A DNA stretch of 50,979 bases from NCBI GenBank assembly GCA_937865685.1, contig CALMGU010000014.1, positions 1 through 50,979 of the forward strand. The letters run 5' to 3'. The first letter of the stretch is position 1. Each line of letters opens with the position of its first letter. Shown here in pieces: positions 18,709-28,139 of the stretch. The notes beneath the pieces are model-generated. The model was not told the DNA's origin. It ran no database searches and was given only the letters and a program-made list of their open reading frames with translations. The stretch is from an uncultured Alphaproteobacteria bacterium. Its GTDB lineage: Bacteria; Pseudomonadota; Alphaproteobacteria; Micropepsales; Micropepsaceae. The position numbers and the translations under genes were made by a program.

Positions 18709-19259
18709 TGTTGCGCCATTTGCCCAATCTGCTGTCCGGCTTCCGCCTCCTGGCGGCGCCGCTGGCAGCCTGGGCGATCCTGGCGGAGCATGATACGGCG
18801 GCCCTGGTGATATTCGCGGGCGCGGGGTTCAGCGATCTGGCCGATGGTTATGTGGCAAGGCGCTGGGGATTTACCTCCCAGGCCGGCGCATGGCTCGATC
18901 CTCTGGCCGACAAGCTTTTGATGCTGTTCTGCTTCCTGGCGCTCTTGAAAGTGGGCGCGGCGCCATTCTGGCTGGTGGCGCTGGTGATCGTGCGGGATCT
19001 GGTGATCGGCGCCGGCGCGGTGCTGGCAAAGATGCTGGGCCTGCCGCTGCGCATCGCGCCTTTGATGATCGGCAAGGCCACGACGGCCGTATTGGTCGGA
19101 TATGTGGGGATCGTGCTTCTGTTGCTGGCGTTGAATCAGGACGCGCCGCGGCTGGTGACGGCGGGCAACTATACCGTCGCCGTGTTTGCGGCGCTTTCGG
19201 CGGCGACCTATCTTTATTCTTTCTTGCGCGCGCTCCTGTCGGGGCGGCGCACCGCGTGA
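18708..19259 (+). CDS. CDP-alcohol phosphatidyltransferase family membrane protein
   Basis: 183 residues, GTG start overlapping the previous stop by 1 nt, with GGGAGG 9 nt upstream. The family motif is complete: DLADGYVARRWGF, then G...D...D (GAWLDPLADK), matching D-x2-D-G-x2-A-R-x8-9-G-x3-D-x3-D. About five hydrophobic helices. Such enzymes move a phosphatidyl group from CDP-diacylglycerol to an alcohol such as glycerol phosphate. The acceptor cannot be read from the sequence, so a pgsA label is not warranted. A TTG at 18711 is an alternative start. Confidence 0.88.
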   Translation: MLRHLPNLLSGFRLLAAPLAAWAILAEHDTAALVIFAGAGFSDLADGYVARRWGFTSQAGAWLDPLADKLLMLFCFLALLKVGAAPFWLVALVIVRDLVIGAGAVLAKMLGLPLRIAPLMIGKATTAVLVGYVGIVLLLLALNQDAPRLVTAGNYTVAVFAALSAATYLYSFLRALLSGRRTA

Positions 19260-19272
19260 TTCCGGTCGATTG

Positions 19273-19908
19273 ATGTCTTCGCAACTGATCCTCCCCCTCG
19301 AACCGCGCAATGCCATGACGCGCGCCGATTTCATCGAAGCGCCCGGCAATGCGCGCGCCCTGGCCTATCTGGAGCGTTGGCCCGACTGGTCGGCGCCTGC
19401 GGCCGCGCTTTGGGGACCCGGCGCTTCGGGCAAGACGCATCTCGCCCATATCTGGGCGTCCCAGGCCGATGCCGTGGTGGCGGATGCGCGCACCTTGCGC
19501 GAACCTCTTGCGGGCCCTGCCGTGGTGGAGAATTGCGACAGCGCCGAGAGCCCGGATCACGAGCCCGCGCTTTTCGCCATGCTGGAGCGGGGGACGCCTT
19601 TGCTTTTGACGGGCCATACCGCGCCGGCCATGTGGCGGGCCTGGCTGCCCGATCTGGCATCGCGCTTTGGTGCCCTGGTCGCGTTCGAACTGGGCCAGGC
19701 GGACGAGGGGCTGCTGATGGCGCTGGCAGTCAAGCTGTTCGCGGACCGTCAGGTCACGGTGCCGGAGGCGGTGGTGACGGGGCTGCTGAGGGGGCTGGAA
19801 CGGTCCCCGGCTGCGGTGCGGGACTTCATCGCGCGGGCCGACCGCGAGGCGCTCAGTCGCCAGAAACCGATAAATCTTCAATTGATACGGGAGCTTATGG
19901 CGGAATAG
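19273..19908 (+). CDS. hdaA: DnaA-related regulatory protein HdaA
   Basis: 211 residues. An N-terminal clamp-binding motif QLILPL (4-9) is followed by a DnaA-like AAA+ domain with Walker A GPGASGKTH (48-56). In E. coli and Caulobacter the Hda/HdaA proteins bind the DNA-loaded beta clamp and stimulate ATP hydrolysis by DnaA, preventing re-initiation. Domain IV of DnaA is absent, as expected. The length is close to Hda proteins. It sits between a phospholipid-synthesis gene and ppk, a context that supports the HdaA call. Confidence 0.88.
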   Translation: MSSQLILPLEPRNAMTRADFIEAPGNARALAYLERWPDWSAPAAALWGPGASGKTHLAHIWASQADAVVADARTLREPLAGPAVVENCDSAESPDHEPALFAMLERGTPLLLTGHTAPAMWRAWLPDLASRFGALVAFELGQADEGLLMALAVKLFADRQVTVPEAVVTGLLRGLERSPAAVRDFIARADREALSRQKPINLQLIRELMAE

Positions 19909-19954
19909 GGCAGGCTGTCATGACAGATTCACCTATTTCTCCTAAGCTTCCGCC

Positions 19955-22195
19955 ATGTCCAACCCTTCCCAGAAAATCGAGGCCGCGAACGACGCGCCTG
20001 CCCATGGCGCTTCGGATAACCCCCTGGCCACCGAAGACGTGGTGGTGCTGACGCATCAGGGCAGCAATGTCGATTTCGACCCGGCATCGCCCGCCCGCTT
20101 CGTCAACCGGGAATTGTCCTGGCTGGCCTTCAACCGCCGGGTGATCGAGGAGGCGCAGAACCGCCGCCACCCCTTGTTCGAACGGCTGCGGTTCCTGTCG
20201 ATCTCCGCCTCCAATCTCGACGAATTCTACATGGTGCGCGTGGCGGGGCTGATGGGCATGGTCCGGGCCGGGATCACCACCCCATCCGCCGACGGCCTGT
20301 CGCCGGCCGAACAGCTGGCCAAAGTGGATGAGGCGGCGCGCCAGTTGATCGGCGATCAGCAATGCATCTGGGCCGCGCTGGACGGGGAATTGCGCAAGGA
20401 AGGCGTCAGCGTCGTCACCGGCGGCGAAATTCTCGACCGCGACCGGGTCTTTCTGGATGCCTATTTCAGCGAGCAGGTTTTTTCGGTTCTGACGCCGCTC
20501 GCCATCGATCCGGCCCATCCGTTCCCTTTCATTCCCAATCTGGGCTTCACCGTGGCCCTGTCGCTCACCAACCGGCGCGACAATAAGGATTTCTTCGCGC
20601 TGATCCCGGTGCCGCCGCAGCTGCGCCGTTTCGTGCGCCTGCCCGATGCCGACCGCAAAGCCGCGCGCTTCATCCCGCTCGAGCATGTGATCGCGCTCTA
20701 TTTCGACAAGCTGTTTCCCGGTCACGACATTTCGGGCTGGGGCATGTTCCGCATCCTGCGCGACAGCGACGTGGAAGTGGAGGAAGAGGCCGAAGACCTG
20801 GTTCTCTTGTTCGAGACGCTGCTCAAGCGCCGCCGCCGCGGCAGCGTCATCCACATGAAATGCAGCAAGGCGATGCCGGCGCATTTGCGCCAATTCATCG
20901 CCACGCACCTGGATCTGGACGAAGCCAAGATTGTCGATATCGAAAATCTGATCGGCATGTCGGATCTTTCCAAGCTGATCATTTCCGAGCGGGCCGATCT
21001 GCAATTCAAGCCGTACAATGCCCGCTTTCCGGAACGGATCCGCGATCATGGCGGCGATTGTTTCGCCGCGATCCGGGAAAAGGACCTGATCGTCCATCAC
21101 CCATTCGAGAGTTTCGACACGGTGGTGCAGTTTCTGCGCCAGGCCGCGGCCGACCCCGATGTGGTGGCGATCAAGCAGACGCTTTATCGCACCAGCCAGG
21201 ACAGTCCCATCGTCCAGGCCCTGATCGAAGCGGCGGAAGCCGGCAAGTCCGTGACGGCGCTGGTCGAACTCAAGGCCCGCTTCGACGAAGCCGCCAACAT
21301 CAAATGGGCCCGCGACCTGGAACGGGCCGGCGTGCAGGTGGTCTATGGCTTCATCGCGCTCAAGACCCACGCCAAGATCAGCCTGGTGGTGCGGCGCGAG
21401 GGCGGTCAGCTTCACACCTATGTGCATTTCGGTACCGGCAATTATCATCCCCAGACGGCGCGGGTTTACACGGACCTGTCCTTGTTCAGCGCCGATCCGG
21501 CGCTGGGACGTGATGCGGCCCAGGTGTTCAATTTCATCACCGGCTATGCCGAACCCAATGCGCTGGAAAAACTGGCGGTCTCGCCTTTCTCGCTGCGCGG
21601 CCGCCTGGTCGAAGGCATCCAGCAGGAAATCATGCATGCCCGCGCGGGAAAGCCGGCGGCGATCTGGGTCAAGCTGAACTCGCTGGTCGATCCGGCGATG
21701 ATCGACGGGCTCTATCGCGCCAGCCAGGCGGGCGTGAAAATCGAACTGGTGGCGCGGGGCATCTGCTGCCTGCGTCCGGGCGTGCCGGGCCTGTCGGAGA
21801 ATATCCGGGTGCGCTCGATCGTGGGCCGCTTCCTGGAACATGGACGGATCGTGGCCTTCGGCGCGGGCCATGGCCTGCCATCGCCCGACGCGAAAGTTTT
21901 CATTTCCTCGGCGGACTGGATGCCCCGCAACCTGGATCGCCGGGTGGAGACCCTGGTTCCCATTGAAAATCCCACGGTCCATCAACAGGTGCTGGACCAG
22001 ATCATGGTCGCGCTGCTGAAGGATCAGGCGCAAAGCTGGTATATGAAGGCGGACGGAACCTATTCACGCGATTCCCATTCCGAGGATGCCGATGCCTTCT
22101 CCGCGCATACATATTTCATGACCAATCCGTCGCTCTCTGGCCGCGGCCGGGCGCTGAAGATCCAGGGTTCAGGCCCGCGCAAGCGCCGGATCTGA
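19955..22195 (+). CDS. ppk1: Polyphosphate kinase 1
   Basis: 746 residues; reversible synthesis of polyphosphate from ATP. The N domain begins at [19 protein letters not shown], and [13 protein letters not shown] follows. The autophosphorylated histidine is H472 in THAKISLVV, and the second catalytic histidine is H629 in FLEHGRI. Length and order of domains are normal. ppx starts 3 nt after the stop, so synthesis and degradation of polyphosphate are encoded together. Confidence 0.96.
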   Translation: MSNPSQKIEAANDAPAHGASDNPLATEDVVVLTHQGSNVDFDPASPARFVNRELSWLAFNRRVIEEAQNRRHPLFERLRFLSISASNLDEFYMVRVAGLMGMVRAGITTPSADGLSPAEQLAKVDEAARQLIGDQQCIWAALDGELRKEGVSVVTGGEILDRDRVFLDAYFSEQVFSVLTPLAIDPAHPFPFIPNLGFTVALSLTNRRDNKDFFALIPVPPQLRRFVRLPDADRKAARFIPLEHVIALYFDKLFPGHDISGWGMFRILRDSDVEVEEEAEDLVLLFETLLKRRRRGSVIHMKCSKAMPAHLRQFIATHLDLDEAKIVDIENLIGMSDLSKLIISERADLQFKPYNARFPERIRDHGGDCFAAIREKDLIVHHPFESFDTVVQFLRQAAADPDVVAIKQTLYRTSQDSPIVQALIEAAEAGKSVTALVELKARFDEAANIKWARDLERAGVQVVYGFIALKTHAKISLVVRREGGQLHTYVHFGTGNYHPQTARVYTDLSLFSADPALGRDAAQVFNFITGYAEPNALEKLAVSPFSLRGRLVEGIQQEIMHARAGKPAAIWVKLNSLVDPAMIDGLYRASQAGVKIELVARGICCLRPGVPGLSENIRVRSIVGRFLEHGRIVAFGAGHGLPSPDAKVFISSADWMPRNLDRRVETLVPIENPTVHQQVLDQIMVALLKDQAQSWYMKADGTYSRDSHSEDADAFSAHTYFMTNPSLSGRGRALKIQGSGPRKRRI

Positions 22196-22198
22196 TCT

Positions 22199-23707
22199 TT
22201 GTCGTCCGCCAGCGAAGTCCGCGCCTCTCCAAGCCCGCGCGCCGCCGACGCGCCCAGGCCCATTGCCATTGTCGATATCGGCTCCAATTCCGTGCGCCTG
22301 GTGATCTACGAGAACCAGAGCCGCAACGCCGCCACCTGGCAGAACGAAAAATCGATCTGCGCCATCGGCCGCGACATGGTCACCAGCGGAAGGCTGCATG
22401 CCGAAGGCTGCGCCGCCGCGCTGGAAGCGCTGGCACGCTTTCGTATGATCGCGGACGGCTTGAAGGTCGATCTGCGCGAGGCGGCCGCCACCGCGGCGGC
22501 CCGCGACGCCAGCAACGGCGCTGAATTCATCGCCCGGGCAGAGCGGGCCTGGGGCTCGCCCATCCGCATCCTGGCGGGCGAGGATGAGGCGCGCATCGCC
22601 GCCGAAGGCGTGGTGGCGGGCATTCCCGAGGCGTCGGGCCTGGTCGCCGATCTGGGCGGCGGCAGCCTGGACATGGTGACGGTCAAAGGCGGCCGGACGG
22701 GAGACGCCTGGACGCTGCCATTCGGTCCGCTGCGCCTGATGGACCAGTCCAAGGGCGATCCCGACAAGGCGCGCGACATTGTCGACAAGGGCCTCAAGAA
22801 TATTTCGGGCCTGTCGTCGCCGGCCCTGTATGCGGTTGGCGGAATCTGGCGCAGCTTCGCGCGCGTGGACATGGAGGAGCATCATTATCCCCTGCATGTC
22901 CTGCAGCATTATACGATCCCGCGGGGACGCGCGCTTCGCCTGTGCAAAGTGCTGGCCGGGCTTTCCCGGGAGTCGGTGCGCAAGATCAAGGTCGTGTCCA
23001 AGCGCCGCGCGGAATCGCTGCCCTATGGCGCGGTGGTGCTGGAACGGCTGCTGCTGGCCAGCGATATCAAGGATGTGGTGATCTCGGCCTATGGCCTGCG
23101 CGAAGGCCTGTTCTATGCCCGCTTGTCGCCGGAGGAGCGGGCCAAGGATCCCTTGCTGGAATTTGCCCGCGACACCAATGACAGGCTGGCGCGCGTGCCC
23201 CCGCATGCGCGCGAAATGTTCGAATGGACCCAGCCGCTGTTCGAAGGCGAAAGCCTGGAACTGAAGCGCATCCGCGAGGCTTCGGCCAATTTTTCCGATA
23301 TCGGCTGGCGGCGGCATCCCGACAATCGCGCCGCCGGCACGTTCAATCAGGTGCTGACCGCGCCTTTCTCGGGCGCCGATCATCGCGCCCGCGCCTTGAT
23401 CGCCACCTCGATCTTCCATCGCTATTCCGGAGACGAGGATTTCGTCCGCGAGCTGGCGTTGGCCGGTCTCCTGGACAAGGATGACGAGCGGCAGGCCATT
23501 CGCCTGGGGCTGGCATGGCGCTTTGCGTTCTCCCTGTCGGCTTCGGCGGCCGAAGAGCTTGGCCATTACCGGCTCCGGCTTACGCCCGCCAAAGTGGTGC
23601 TGGAAGTTCCCCGCAAGCGGGAGGCCATTGCCAGCGAGCCGGTCCAAAAGCGTCTGGGGGCTTTGGCCGAGGCCATGGATAAGCGCGGCGAAATATTGGT
23701 CGGCTAA
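22199..23707 (+). CDS. ppx: Exopolyphosphatase / Ppx-GppA phosphatase
   Basis: 502 residues, with a TTG start 3 nt after the ppk stop (no in-frame ATG before the conserved domain). The ASKHA-fold phosphate-1 loop IAIVDIGSNSVRLVIYE and the phosphate-2 loop VADLGGGSLDMV are both present, and a C-terminal HD-like helical domain follows (about 310-500). It degrades polyphosphate and may also act on pppGpp; the sequence alone does not separate Ppx from GppA activity. Last gene of the DUF2066-to-ppx run. Confidence 0.92.
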   Translation: MSSASEVRASPSPRAADAPRPIAIVDIGSNSVRLVIYENQSRNAATWQNEKSICAIGRDMVTSGRLHAEGCAAALEALARFRMIADGLKVDLREAAATAAARDASNGAEFIARAERAWGSPIRILAGEDEARIAAEGVVAGIPEASGLVADLGGGSLDMVTVKGGRTGDAWTLPFGPLRLMDQSKGDPDKARDIVDKGLKNISGLSSPALYAVGGIWRSFARVDMEEHHYPLHVLQHYTIPRGRALRLCKVLAGLSRESVRKIKVVSKRRAESLPYGAVVLERLLLASDIKDVVISAYGLREGLFYARLSPEERAKDPLLEFARDTNDRLARVPPHAREMFEWTQPLFEGESLELKRIREASANFSDIGWRRHPDNRAAGTFNQVLTAPFSGADHRARALIATSIFHRYSGDEDFVRELALAGLLDKDDERQAIRLGLAWRFAFSLSASAAEELGHYRLRLTPAKVVLEVPRKREAIASEPVQKRLGALAEAMDKRGEILVG

Positions 23708-24040
23708 AAGTCCTGGCCGCGGGTCTTTTGGCCCCTGAGTTCGTCGCGCGTCCTCACGTGCTTTCGCACGCTCCGGGCGTTGCCACTACGCTGACGCTAA
23801 GCAACCCTGCTCAGGAACCAATATCCCTCGCGCCTCTTGGTTAGGGCCGGCCCGGCCGGGGGAAACCCTGATCCTACCGCCCGAAACAGTCGCAGCCTTA
23901 ACCCCGTGCGTTGCCTGGGAATTTGCCTTAATCTGGGGGTGGTCTTGCGTTAAGGCCCGGGAGCGGGCTTTAACTGGCAGGCAAGCCGGGCAGGGGCCGG
24001 CGGGGTTCGCTTCACAAGGCGGGGATTGAGGAGAGACGTC
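23708..24040. other. Intergenic region with several inverted repeats, no gene seen
   Basis: About 330 bp between ppx and tatA without a credible reading frame. It holds a small hairpin in ACGTGCTTTCGCACG (about 23755-23769), AACCAA...TTGGTT arms (about 23816-23842) and a GC palindrome GGCCGGCCCGGCC (about 23845-23857). TTAA tetramers recur upstream of tatA, but I see none with the 7-bp spacing of a full CtrA site. The tatA ribosome-binding site GAGGAGAG is at its end. Confidence 0.5.
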
Positions 24041-24259
24041 ATGGGTGCGCTCAGCATCTGGCATATCGTGATTTTGGGCGTGATCGCCCTGGTGCTGTTC
24101 GGCGGTCGCGGCAAGGTCTCCGACCTGATGGGCGATTTCGGCAAGGGCATCAACAGCTTCAAGAAGGGCCTCAGCGACCCGGACAAGGAGGATCCGCGCG
24201 TGATCAATGCCGAAACGCGCGAAACCGCGAACGTCAACAAGGACACCGCGCCCCGCTAA
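24041..24259 (+). CDS. tatA: Sec-independent protein translocase TatA
   Basis: 72 residues: one N-terminal helix ([19 protein letters not shown]) followed by the amphipathic helix with the conserved FG...GKG pattern ([14 protein letters not shown]) and a charged tail. TatA forms the pore for folded twin-arginine substrates. GAGGAGAG lies about 7 nt before the ATG. First of a tatA-tatB-tatC operon. Confidence 0.95.
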   Translation: MGALSIWHIVILGVIALVLFGGRGKVSDLMGDFGKGINSFKKGLSDPDKEDPRVINAETRETANVNKDTAPR

Positions 24260-24280
24260 GGGCATGGTCAGGGTCCTTGG

Positions 24281-24742
24281 ATGTTCGACCTTTTCAGCTG
24301 GAGCCATATCCTTATCCTGCTCACCGTGGCTCTGGTCGTGGTGGGCCCCAAGGATCTGCCGCGCCTGATGAACATCGCGGGCCGTTGGGCCGGCAAGGCG
24401 CGCAACATGGCCAACGAGTTCAAGAGAAGCTTCGACGACATGGCGCGTCAGAGCGAGCTCGACGAATTGCGGGCCGAAGTGGAAAAGCTGCGGGCGGCGG
24501 ATCCGGTCGCCGATCTGAGCCGCGATATCGAACGCACGCTCAATCCGGTGGATACCGAAGCGGCGGAGGCGCGGGCAGCGGCTGACGGCACGGCAGAAGC
24601 CGATGCGGCGGCCGCCGAAGCGCCGGCGCCCCGCAGCGGCGAGTATCAGATCTCCGAAACGCCGGCGGACGCGCCGCATCTGGATGAGCCGCCGGCGGAA
24701 CCGTCCGAAACCAACCCGCATTCGCAGACGGCATCACAGTGA
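24281..24742 (+). CDS. tatB: Sec-independent protein translocase TatB
   Basis: 153 residues: MFDLFSWSHILILLTVALVVVGPKDLPRLM is the typical TatB N terminus with the Glu/Gly-Pro hinge, followed by an amphipathic helix (KARNMANEFKRSFDDMARQ) and a long Ala/Glu/Pro-rich low-complexity tail. TatB acts with TatC in signal-peptide recognition. Its stop overlaps the GTG start of tatC (GTGA). Confidence 0.93.
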   Translation: MFDLFSWSHILILLTVALVVVGPKDLPRLMNIAGRWAGKARNMANEFKRSFDDMARQSELDELRAEVEKLRAADPVADLSRDIERTLNPVDTEAAEARAAADGTAEADAAAAEAPAPRSGEYQISETPADAPHLDEPPAEPSETNPHSQTASQ

Positions 24743-25557
24743 GCGGCCCGTCGGAAGAAGATGAGGCGGCGCTGAACGCCACGCGGGCGCCGCTGATGGA
24801 GCACCTGATCGAGCTGCGCAAGCGGCTGATCTGGGCGATGGTGTCGTTCGGCGTCTGTTTCGTGGTCTGCTTCGCCTTCTCGGCGCCGATTTTCCAGTTT
24901 CTCACCGTGCCGCTGCACAAGGCGCTGAAAGGCGCCAGCAACGACCATCTGATCTATACCGCGCTCTATGAAGTGTTCTTCACCCAGGTGAAGATCGGCA
25001 TGTTCGGCGGTGTCTGCCTGGGCTTTCCCGCCATCGCGGCCCAGCTCTGGATCTTTGTCGCGCCCGGGCTCTACAAGCATGAGCGCCGCGCCTTCCTGCC
25101 GTTTCTGCTCTGGACGCCGGCGCTTTTCATCCTGGGCGGCGCCTTCGTCTATTATGTGATGCTGCCTTTCTCGATCACTTTCTTCAGCGGCTATCAGATT
25201 CCCACCACCGCGGATGCGATCGGCATCCAGCTTCAGGCCAAGGTGAGCGATTATCTGGATTTCGTGATGACGTTGATCTTCGCCTTCGGCCTGACTTTCC
25301 AATTGCCGGTGCTGTTGTCGCTTCTGGGTAAGGTCGGGATCGTTTCGGCCAAGGGCCTGCGCGAAATGCGCCGTTATGCCTATGTCGGGCTGTTCGGCGT
25401 GGCGGCGGTGTTCACGCCGCCGGATGCGATTTCCATGCTCAGCCTCGCTTTTCCCTTGGTCGCGCTCTACGAGATCTCGATCCTCAGCGTGGTGATGATC
25501 GAGCGCAATCGGGCCCGCGAAGACGCGGCGCGCGCCGGCACGGCACTGGCTCCCTGA
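24739..25557 (+). CDS. tatC: Sec-independent protein translocase TatC
   Basis: 272 residues, six predicted membrane helices; recognises the twin-arginine signal. The N-terminal cytoplasmic motif PLMEHLIELRKRL carries the conserved Glu, and FVAPGLYKHERRAFLPF is the conserved first periplasmic-loop block. The GTG start overlaps the tatB stop by 4 nt. The DUF1501 protein in this window has a matching RR-type signal. Confidence 0.96.
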   Translation: MSGPSEEDEAALNATRAPLMEHLIELRKRLIWAMVSFGVCFVVCFAFSAPIFQFLTVPLHKALKGASNDHLIYTALYEVFFTQVKIGMFGGVCLGFPAIAAQLWIFVAPGLYKHERRAFLPFLLWTPALFILGGAFVYYVMLPFSITFFSGYQIPTTADAIGIQLQAKVSDYLDFVMTLIFAFGLTFQLPVLLSLLGKVGIVSAKGLREMRRYAYVGLFGVAAVFTPPDAISMLSLAFPLVALYEISILSVVMIERNRAREDAARAGTALAP

Positions 25558-25566
25558 ACTCGTTTC

Positions 25567-26613
25567 TTAAGCTGCCGCCCGCCCCCTGGCGGCGATGCGC
25601 TCGGCCGGAAGCATCATGGTCACGGTGGTGCCCATTTCGGGCACGCTGGACATGGTCAATGTGCCCTCATGCAGTTCCAGCATCGCCTTGGCCAGGGGAA
25701 GTCCCAGGCCCGTGCCGTCATGCTTGCCGGTGAAGCGGTTTTCATTCTGGCCGAACGGCATCATGGCATGGGCCATTTCCTTCTCGGTCATGCCCACACC
25801 GGTGTCGCGCACCGTGATTTCGTAACGTCCGTCACTTTGCAGCTTTCCCGAAACATGCACCGAGCCGCCCGGCGGCGTGAATTTGATCGCATTGCCGACC
25901 AGATTCAGCAGGATCTGGCGGATCATGCGCTCGACGGCCTTCATCTGCATGCCGTCCTCGGCGATCTCGTTGTGAACCGTGACGCCGTACTTTTCTCCCA
26001 ACCCTTTCAGCATGGCCAGCGAGGAGGCGAACACCGGCGCGATCTCGAACAGTGTTGCATTGTCCAAACTCATCTTGCCGGCTTCGATCTTGGCCAGATC
26101 CAGCACGTCGTTGATGATGGCAAGCAGATGCCGGCCGCTGGAATGAATGTCGCTGGCGTAGGACAAATAGCGGGGATTCTGCACGGGCCCCAGATGCTGA
26201 TCCTTCATCACTTCCGAGAAGCCGAGAATGGCGTTCAGGGGCGTGCGCAGCTCATGGCTCATATTGGCCAGGAACGAGGATTTGGCGCGGTTGGCCAGTT
26301 CGGCCTCGTCCACCGCGAAGGCGAGGCGGCGCGACATCGCCGTGAGCTGGGTGCGGCTCTTCTCCAGCTGATCGATGACCCGCCGCGAATAAAGGATCAG
26401 GGGCACCGCCACGGCCAGGGTTTCGATGACGATGTTGGTGAAGGCCAGAAGGGTGAGCTTGGCGCCATCGAAGTATAGGGCGAGGTGAACCAAGGAGGCC
26501 ATCACCACGGCCATCGCCGACAGCACAATGGTGCTGCCGGCCAGGCTCATGGCTCCCAGCCTGCGCTCCCAGCGCATCCAAAGATGTTTCAGACCGAAAA
26601 TCTGCAAGCCCAT
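25567..26613 (-). CDS. Membrane sensor histidine kinase, orphan
   Basis: 348 residues from MGLQIFGLKHLW. Two N-terminal membrane helices (about 22-47 and 52-75) with almost no periplasmic loop, a short coiled linker, then HisKA with phospho-acceptor H120 in FLANMSHELRTPLNAILGFSE. The HATPase has N box ILLNLVGNAIKFTPPGG, G1 DTGVGM and G2 GTGLGLPLAKA. The HisKA resembles the DivJ/PleC-type kinases of alphaproteobacteria. No response regulator is adjacent. A frame open to 26802 was not used because the extra 63 residues look non-coding and approach the serS promoter; the RBS at 26613 is weak, so the start is uncertain. Confidence 0.85.
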   Translation of the reverse strand: MGLQIFGLKHLWMRWERRLGAMSLAGSTIVLSAMAVVMASLVHLALYFDGAKLTLLAFTNIVIETLAVAVPLILYSRRVIDQLEKSRTQLTAMSRRLAFAVDEAELANRAKSSFLANMSHELRTPLNAILGFSEVMKDQHLGPVQNPRYLSYASDIHSSGRHLLAIINDVLDLAKIEAGKMSLDNATLFEIAPVFASSLAMLKGLGEKYGVTVHNEIAEDGMQMKAVERMIRQILLNLVGNAIKFTPPGGSVHVSGKLQSDGRYEITVRDTGVGMTEKEMAHAMMPFGQNENRFTGKHDGTGLGLPLAKAMLELHEGTLTMSSVPEMGTTVTMMLPAERIAARGRAAA

Positions 26614-26837
26614 AAGCGCGCCGGACGGTCCGGACGTGCCCCCTGAAAACCCCGCTATTCTGCGCCGGAAGCGGTTTCGCCAGGGTTGCAACGACAGATG
26701 GAAACTTCCGCGGGAAATTAGCGAATCGGTAAGCACGCTCGCCAAACGCTTGCCAGGCCAGAGATTTTTGGAACCTTTGACCCCAGGAAAGCCCCATGGC
26801 ATGAGCGTCGCCTGACAGAGTTGAAGGCCGCTTCCCC

Positions 26838-28139
26838 ATGCACGATATCCGGATCATTCGGGACAATCCTGACGCGTTCGCCGCCGGCCTTGGCCGCCGT
26901 GGACTGGATGGGAAGGTCTTGGCCGAGGATCTCCTGGCCAAGGACAAAGCCTTGCGGGAGTTGCTCACCCGGCTTCAGACCCAGCAGGCGCGGCGCAACG
27001 AAGCCTCCAAGCTGATCGGCCAGGCCAAGCAGAAGAAAGACGAAACGCAGGCCAAGGCTTTGATGGATGAAGTCGCGGGCCTGAAAGACGCCATCCAGCA
27101 AGGCGAAGCCGAGCAGCGCGATCTGGAAGCAGGATTGCGCGATGCCTTGGCGGTGATCCCCAATATCCCCGCCGCCGACGTTCCGGACGGGGCCGATGAA
27201 AGCGCCAATGTGCCTGTGACGGCCCGCGCCTTCGGCACGCCGCCGGGGATCAATAATCCCAAGCAGCATTTCGAAATCGGCGAAGCCCTGGGCCAGATGG
27301 ATTTCGAGCGCGCCGCCAAAGTCTCCGGCGCGCGCTTCGTCTATCTGAAATCCGACCTGGCGCGGCTGGAACGCGCCATCGCCGCATTCATGCTCGATAC
27401 CCACACCCGGCAATTCGGCTATCAGGAAGTAAGTCCGCCGGTGCTGGTGCATAGCGGCGCCATGTTCGGCACCGGCCAGCTTCCCAAATTCCAGGACGAT
27501 CTGTTCCGCCTGCCGGTGGGCGAGGGCGATCCCTTCTGGCTCATTCCCACCGCCGAAGTGCCGCTCACCAATATCGTCAATGACGAGATCGTGAGCGAGG
27601 CCGAACTGCCGCTGCGCATGACCGCCTTCACGCCTTGCTTCCGTGCCGAAGCCGGGGCGGCGGGCCGCGATACTCGTGGCATGATCCGCATGCATCAATT
27701 CTCCAAAGTCGAGCTGGTCTCGATCACCACGCCCGACCAGTCCGCCGCCGAGCATGAACGCATGACCGATGCGGCGCAGGAAATTCTCAAGAAGCTTGAT
27801 CTCGCCCATCGGGTTGTGACGCTCTGCACCGGCGACATGGGCTTCGGCGCTCAGAAGACCTATGACATCGAAGTCTGGCTGCCGGGGCAGAATGCTTATC
27901 GGGAGATTTCCTCCTGCTCCAATTGCGGGCCGTTCCAGGCGCTGCGCATGAACAGCCGTTATCGCGGCAGTGACGGCAAGGTGAAGGGGCCGGTCCATAC
28001 CTTGAATGGTTCGGGCCTGGCGGTGGGGCGCACCTTGGTGGCGATCCTGGAAAATTATCAGCAGCCCGATGGCAGTGTCGCCATACCGGCCGCGTTGCAA
28101 TCTTACATGGGCGGCAAAACCGTCATCACCAAAGCCTGA
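26838..28139 (+). CDS. serS: Seryl-tRNA synthetase
   Basis: 433 residues; class II synthetase charging tRNA-Ser. [22 protein letters not shown] starts the N-terminal tRNA-binding coiled coil (about 30-100). Motif 2 appears as [25 protein letters not shown] with nearby conserved residues, and motif 3 as [19 protein letters not shown]. The surE start overlaps its stop by 1 nt. The region 26614-26837 upstream is divergent from the histidine kinase and holds no gene. Confidence 0.97.
   Translation: MHDIRIIRDNPDAFAAGLGRRGLDGKVLAEDLLAKDKALRELLTRLQTQQARRNEASKLIGQAKQKKDETQAKALMDEVAGLKDAIQQGEAEQRDLEAGLRDALAVIPNIPAADVPDGADESANVPVTARAFGTPPGINNPKQHFEIGEALGQMDFERAAKVSGARFVYLKSDLARLERAIAAFMLDTHTRQFGYQEVSPPVLVHSGAMFGTGQLPKFQDDLFRLPVGEGDPFWLIPTAEVPLTNIVNDEIVSEAELPLRMTAFTPCFRAEAGAAGRDTRGMIRMHQFSKVELVSITTPDQSAAEHERMTDAAQEILKKLDLAHRVVTLCTGDMGFGAQKTYDIEVWLPGQNAYREISSCSNCGPFQALRMNSRYRGSDGKVKGPVHTLNGSGLAVGRTLVAILENYQQPDGSVAIPAALQSYMGGKTVITKA

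Noticed and set aside
18708..19259. Calling the phosphatidyltransferase pgsA
   Set aside because: The family motif does not define the alcohol acceptor, so only the family is given.
19895..22033. A 712-codon minus-strand frame opposite ppk
   Set aside because: Antisense artefact of GC-rich codons; ppk has both catalytic histidines.
23880..24000. CtrA binding sites before tatA
   Set aside because: Several TTAA tetramers are present but none has the TTAA-N7-TTAA spacing.
26614..26802. Longer N terminus for the histidine kinase
   Set aside because: Residues look like translated non-coding DNA and reach into the serS promoter region, though the RBS of the chosen start is weak.
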